The notes beneath the pieces were generated by a model that worked only from the letters and a program-made list of their open reading frames with translations, was not told where the DNA came from and made no database searches. Below are positions 6,553 through 8,326 of a stretch of DNA of 8,326 nt, in pieces. Source of the stretch: an uncultured Anaerolineaceae bacterium (GTDB taxonomy: Bacteria > Chloroflexota > Anaerolineae > Anaerolineales > Anaerolineaceae); the NCBI GenBank assembly GCA_937920255.1, contig CALDSL010000316.1:1-8326 (forward strand), given 5' to 3'. The position numbers and the translations under genes were made by a program. Positions within the stretch are counted from its first letter, which is position 1, and each line of letters begins with the position of its first letter.

Positions 6553-7089
6553 TTACTGCGCCGGATTTTCGCTAATTCCGCCGATTAGGACTTCACTGCG
6601 CCGGTTGAAGGTTTCCACGGCCTGGGCGGAAGCATTGCGCAAATTGCGGATGGCCGCGGGCAGGCCGTCAGTGCCGATGGAGGCTTCGACATTGCCGATG
6701 GCGCGGTCAACAAGATCCGATGTTTCGAGCAGCGCCAGGTCAAACTGGTACACCTGAGCCAGCTCGTCTTCGCGAACTTTCACCGGGTCAAAGAAGCCGG
6801 CATAGCCGTAGGCAGCGGTGCGCACGCGGTCGATGAACTGGCGCAGTTTGATGGCCGCCCCTTCCAGATCATCAATAAATTCGATTTGCCCCTGGCTGAT
6901 CAGGTCACGCTGCATCTCAGAAACTCGCTGCCACAGCTCCTCAAAGCGGTTGGCGATCGCCTCACGCAGAATCTTATCGGATGCGCGCCGGTCTTGCCGT
7001 TCGAAATAACCCTTGAAGCCCGGTAATTTCGCAAGCAGCTTCTTAAACACATCGCGATCATCTGTCACACGATCGAATAAATCACTCAT
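6553..7089 (-). CDS. Uncharacterised helical protein, operon partner of the SPFH protein
   Basis: I do not recognise this 178-residue protein. It is highly charged and looks almost entirely helical, with no signal peptide, membrane segment, cysteine or metal motif. Residues 1-35 are basic/acidic mixed (DRDVFKKLLAKLPGFKGYFE at 11-30). Residues 36-90 read as long amphipathic helices that could form a coiled coil. A short aromatic stretch, AAYGYAGFFDP (92-102), breaks the pattern, and helices resume from about 105 to 165. Gene order and the shared promoter suggest that it works with the SPFH protein, perhaps as a cytoplasmic scaffold or adaptor on the membrane; this is inference only. The start at 7089 is well supported by AGGAGG (complement of 7096-7101) six bases upstream. 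Its codon use resembles the neighbouring housekeeping genes, so it is very likely a real gene. Confidence 0.85.
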   Translation of the reverse strand: MSDLFDRVTDDRDVFKKLLAKLPGFKGYFERQDRRASDKILREAIANRFEELWQRVSEMQRDLISQGQIEFIDDLEGAAIKLRQFIDRVRTAAYGYAGFFDPVKVREDELAQVYQFDLALLETSDLVDRAIGNVEASIGTDGLPAAIRNLRNASAQAVETFNRRSEVLIGGISENPAQ

Positions 7090-7152
7090 TCCGTCCCTCC
7101 TCTGGGGATATACTGAACATGGTGAAGAACGTATTGTCCCTGATATGTCATG

Positions 7153-7181
7153 ATTATAGTCTTAAATAATGACGAGCACAA
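7153..7181 (-). promoter_or_regulatory. Promoter of the 178-residue / SPFH operon
   Basis: On the minus strand a perfect TATAAT (complement of 7153-7158) is preceded after 17 bp by TTGTGC (complement of 7176-7181). The predicted start is near 7146, giving a leader of about 57 nt. It fires away from the flp promoter, within an AT-rich divergent spacer (7090-7358). Confidence 0.55.
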
Positions 7182-7278
7182 TCGAATGGAATTAATCAAT
7201 TGGCTAGGTTCTATATACTGTTAGTTTTTGGTAAAACATACAATTTGTTGTTGTAAGGTTTCTGTAATTTTTAAATAC

Positions 7279-7306
7279 TTGAATAATTTTAGGCTGCGCC
7301 TATAAT
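7279..7306 (+). promoter_or_regulatory. Promoter of the flp pilin genes
   Basis: TTGAAT (7279-7284), 16 bp, and a perfect TATAAT (7301-7306). The start would be near 7313, with a leader of about 45 nt. The spacer contains a small inverted repeat, TAGGC-TGC-GCCTA (7290-7302), which overlaps the -10 and could be an operator. Confidence 0.6.
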
Positions 7307-7343
7307 AAACATAGAAATAAGCAATAACATATTTCGAGCAGGG

Positions 7344-7352
7344 AGGAGGTGA
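7344..7352 (+). promoter_or_regulatory. Near-ideal ribosome binding site of the first flp gene
   Basis: AGGAGGTGA is a nine-base complement of the usual 16S rRNA 3' end, six bases before ATG 7359. The same nine bases stand at 7549-7557, again six bases before ATG 7564. They fix both starts and point to very high translation, as expected for a major pilin. Confidence 0.85.
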
Positions 7353-7358
7353 ACACAC

Positions 7359-7505
7359 ATGTTATTCGCTCCGAAAGAAAAAGGTCAGGGTCTGGTAGAA
7401 TACGCTTTAATCCTCGTTCTGGTCGCTGTAGTCGTCATCGTTGTCCTGGCTCTCCTTGGCCCCGCCATCCGCAATGTCTTCCAGACGGTCGTGAACGCGA
7501 TCTAG
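7359..7505 (+). CDS. flp: Flp-family type IVb prepilin, copy 1
   Basis: A 48-residue prepilin that would polymerise into the thin Flp/Tad pilus used for adhesion and biofilm formation. After a short positively charged leader, MLFAPKEKG, the class III prepilin signal G/QGLVEY appears. A prepilin peptidase (TadV/CpaA type) would cut after Gly9, leaving Glu at +5 and Tyr at +6. The hydrophobic segment runs from about residue 16 to 34 (Val, Leu, Ala rich) and a short amphipathic tail, PAIRNVFQTVVNAI, ends the protein. The mature pilin would be only 39 residues, at the short end of the family. It is too short for common ORF length cut-offs and is covered in another frame by a longer spurious ORF. 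It is the first gene of the tad locus. Confidence 0.92.
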   Translation: MLFAPKEKGQGLVEYALILVLVAVVVIVVLALLGPAIRNVFQTVVNAI

Positions 7506-7563
7506 TCATACAAACCCAACAAAGGCAGTACAACATCCCAGAGCAGGAAGGAGGTGAACAAAC

Positions 7564-7710
7564 ATGTTATTCGCTCCGAAAGAAAAAGGTCAGGGTCTGG
7601 TGGAATATGCTTTAATCCTCGTTTTGGTTGCTGTAGTCGTTATCGTTGTCCTCGCCCTCCTTGGCCCCGCTATCCGCAACGTATTCCAGACGGTTGTGAA
7701 CGCGATCTAA
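7564..7710 (+). CDS. flp: Flp-family type IVb prepilin, copy 2 (protein identical to copy 1)
   Basis: Translation gives exactly the same 48 residues as the first copy, with the same G/QGLVEY peptidase site, hydrophobic core and tail. Eleven codons (13, 15, 21, 22, 26, 30, 31, 36, 39, 40 and 44) differ, all silently, and the stop is TAA instead of TAG. It lies 58 nt after the first copy with its own strong ribosome site, no terminator between them, and a terminator about 40 nt beyond. Both are therefore expected on one short transcript. Retention of two identical products suggests selection for dosage or recent gene conversion. Confidence 0.92.
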   Translation: MLFAPKEKGQGLVEYALILVLVAVVVIVVLALLGPAIRNVFQTVVNAI

Positions 7711-7748
7711 TCCTCGCCGTGGTCCTCAACATCGAAACCGATTAGACG

Positions 7749-7780
7749 AAAAGCCCTGCACCAGCAGGGCTTTTCTGTTT
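7749..7780 (+). terminator. Terminator between the flp genes and cpaB
   Basis: An 11-bp perfect stem (AAAAGCCCTGC, 7749-7759, with GCAGGGCTTTT, 7764-7774) closes an ACCA loop. The stem's own T-rich arm TTTT is followed by CTGTTT. It should stop most transcripts after the pilins and let a fraction through to the assembly genes. Confidence 0.82.
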
Positions 7781-7925
7781 ACAATCCTGTTAGAAGCACG
7801 CCATAATAACAACTTTGATAACTCAAAACTATCTATAAAGCGGGGTTTCCTCGTTACAATAGGAACAGCCACAACAAAAAACGCAAGCAAATATCATTGA
7901 AAAGAGCACCGATCAGGAGGTAAGC

Positions 7926-8326
7926 ATGGCAGCAGGTGGAAGACGCAGTAGTGGTCTACTCATTATTCTCCTCGCACTATTAATTATTGTGGGTTTGGGT
8001 GGAGCATACTTTTTGTTTCGCAACCAGCTCGCTCCGCAACCGCAGGACCTGGCCGAAGCGCCGTTGACCGAGCAGCAGCCGATGGTGAACATTGTCATCA
8101 CCACCCAGTTCGTGGCGCGCGGCACCAAGCTGAGCGAGGCAGTCCTCACCACCGTACCGTACCCACAGAAAGACCTGGTGGAAGGCACCTTCTTCACCGA
8201 TATGGCCAACGTGGTCGGCAAGCAGGCCAAGTACGATCTGGACGCCCGCCTGCCCCTCACCTCCAGCCTGATCGTGGATACGCCCCTCGGCTCGTACGCG
8301 GCGTTCCAGATCCCCAAGGGCATGGT
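7926..8326 (+). CDS. cpaB: Flp pilus assembly protein CpaB/RcpC, 5' part
   Basis: The first 133 codons of a CpaB/RcpC-type protein, cut by the window end; the family is usually well over 200 residues. A short basic N-terminus (GGRRSS) precedes one membrane segment at about residues 11-31, so it is an anchored, exported protein. An acidic, Pro/Gln-rich linker (36-52) follows. Residues about 54-116 form an SAF-like domain: VNIVITTQFVARGTKLSEA, then VPYP, then VVGKQAKYDLDARLPL, matching the pattern in which CpaB reads RGTxL and VVGRxAxxDIxxGxPL. It acts with the Tad secretin and ATPase in building the pilus. AGGAGG (7915-7920) five bases before ATG 7926 fixes the start. It lies 215 nt after the second flp gene, beyond a terminator; the intervening 145 bases to the start show no convincing promoter. 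Confidence is high for the family, less for details because most of the gene is missing. Confidence 0.88.
   Translation, partial: MAAGGRRSSGLLIILLALLIIVGLGGAYFLFRNQLAPQPQDLAEAPLTEQQPMVNIVITTQFVARGTKLSEAVLTTVPYPQKDLVEGTFFTDMANVVGKQAKYDLDARLPLTSSLIVDTPLGSYAAFQIPKGM

Larger units (their letters stand above)
7336..7710 (+). repeat. Tandem duplication of an flp unit (leader plus gene)
   Basis: Bases 7336-7505 and 7541-7710 are two 170-bp copies at an offset of 205. By direct comparison they differ at 14 positions: two in the ribosome-binding leader, eleven silent third- or first-base changes in sense codons, and the stop (TAG versus TAA). The first twelve codons are identical at the DNA level. 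The 35 bases between copies are unique. Confidence 0.9.

Noticed and set aside
7349..7745. Two plus-strand open frames of 88 and 63 codons containing the repeated phrase HVIRSERKRSGSG.
   Set aside because: They are out-of-frame readings of the two flp genes. The true frames carry the prepilin signal and hydrophobic core and start at ideal ribosome-site spacing.
7815..7860. Possible cpaB promoter elements (TTGATA, TATAAA, TACAAT).
   Set aside because: TTGATA to TATAAA is about 13 bp, and TACAAT at 7855 has no acceptable -35 at 16-18 bp. Too weak to list.
7913..8323. 136-codon minus-strand open frame opposite cpaB.
   Set aside because: The plus strand encodes a clear CpaB N-terminus with membrane segment and SAF domain, so the minus frame is its shadow.
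1..8326. tRNA, rRNA, CRISPR array, insertion sequence or attachment site.
   Set aside because: I looked for cloverleaf-like stems, regularly spaced repeats, transposase motifs and terminal inverted repeats and saw none. The only sizeable repeat is the flp duplication.

Overview
The window looks like a chromosomal segment of a bacterium, most plausibly Chloroflexota of the Anaerolineae type. This assignment is an inference from a combination: a GC-rich housekeeping block, a type 2 isopentenyl diphosphate isomerase, a polyprenyl synthase with a DDxxG second motif, a YdjI-like SPFH protein and a tad/Flp pilus locus with very short pilins. No rRNA or other phylogenetic marker is present.

Layout. 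From 1 to 2714 (minus strand) lies an operon: type 2 IPP isomerase, then a C15-C20 class polyprenyl diphosphate synthase, then GTP cyclohydrolase I (folE), whose 3' end runs off the window. Gene spacings are 8 and 28 nt. A divergent control region (2715-2948) holds promoters for the isomerase and for a plus-strand acyl carrier protein gene (2949-3188), with a perfect 16-bp palindrome between them. The acp gene ends in a strong terminator facing sucD. SucC and SucD (5263-3256, minus) form a two-gene operon for succinyl-CoA synthetase with its own promoter. Upstream of it, a 14-bp-stem terminator closes another minus-strand operon (7089-5429): a 178-residue protein I do not recognise, followed by an SPFH-domain protein carrying a C-terminal excisionase/MerR-type helix-turn-helix.

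From about 7180 the composition becomes AT-rich and transcription switches to the plus strand for a tad pilus locus. It has a strong promoter, two tandem flp genes encoding exactly the same 48-residue prepilin, a terminator, and the start of cpaB/rcpC, which is cut by the window end. The two flp genes fall below usual ORF length cut-offs and are easily missed.

How the genes work together. Isomerase and prenyl synthase make the allylic C15-C20 precursors for quinones, carotenoids or other isoprenoids. FolE supplies dihydroneopterin triphosphate for pterins. The divergent ACP feeds fatty-acid or other acyl chemistry, so the 2715-2948 region could co-ordinate two branches of lipid metabolism. 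SucCD is central carbon metabolism. The SPFH operon is probably a membrane or envelope-stress scaffold. The tad genes build a surface pilus. The least ordinary items are the SPFH-HTH fusion with its uncharacterised partner, and the duplicated pilin genes that differ only at silent positions. I see no clear evidence of a wholly new system, CRISPR array, transposon or RNA gene.
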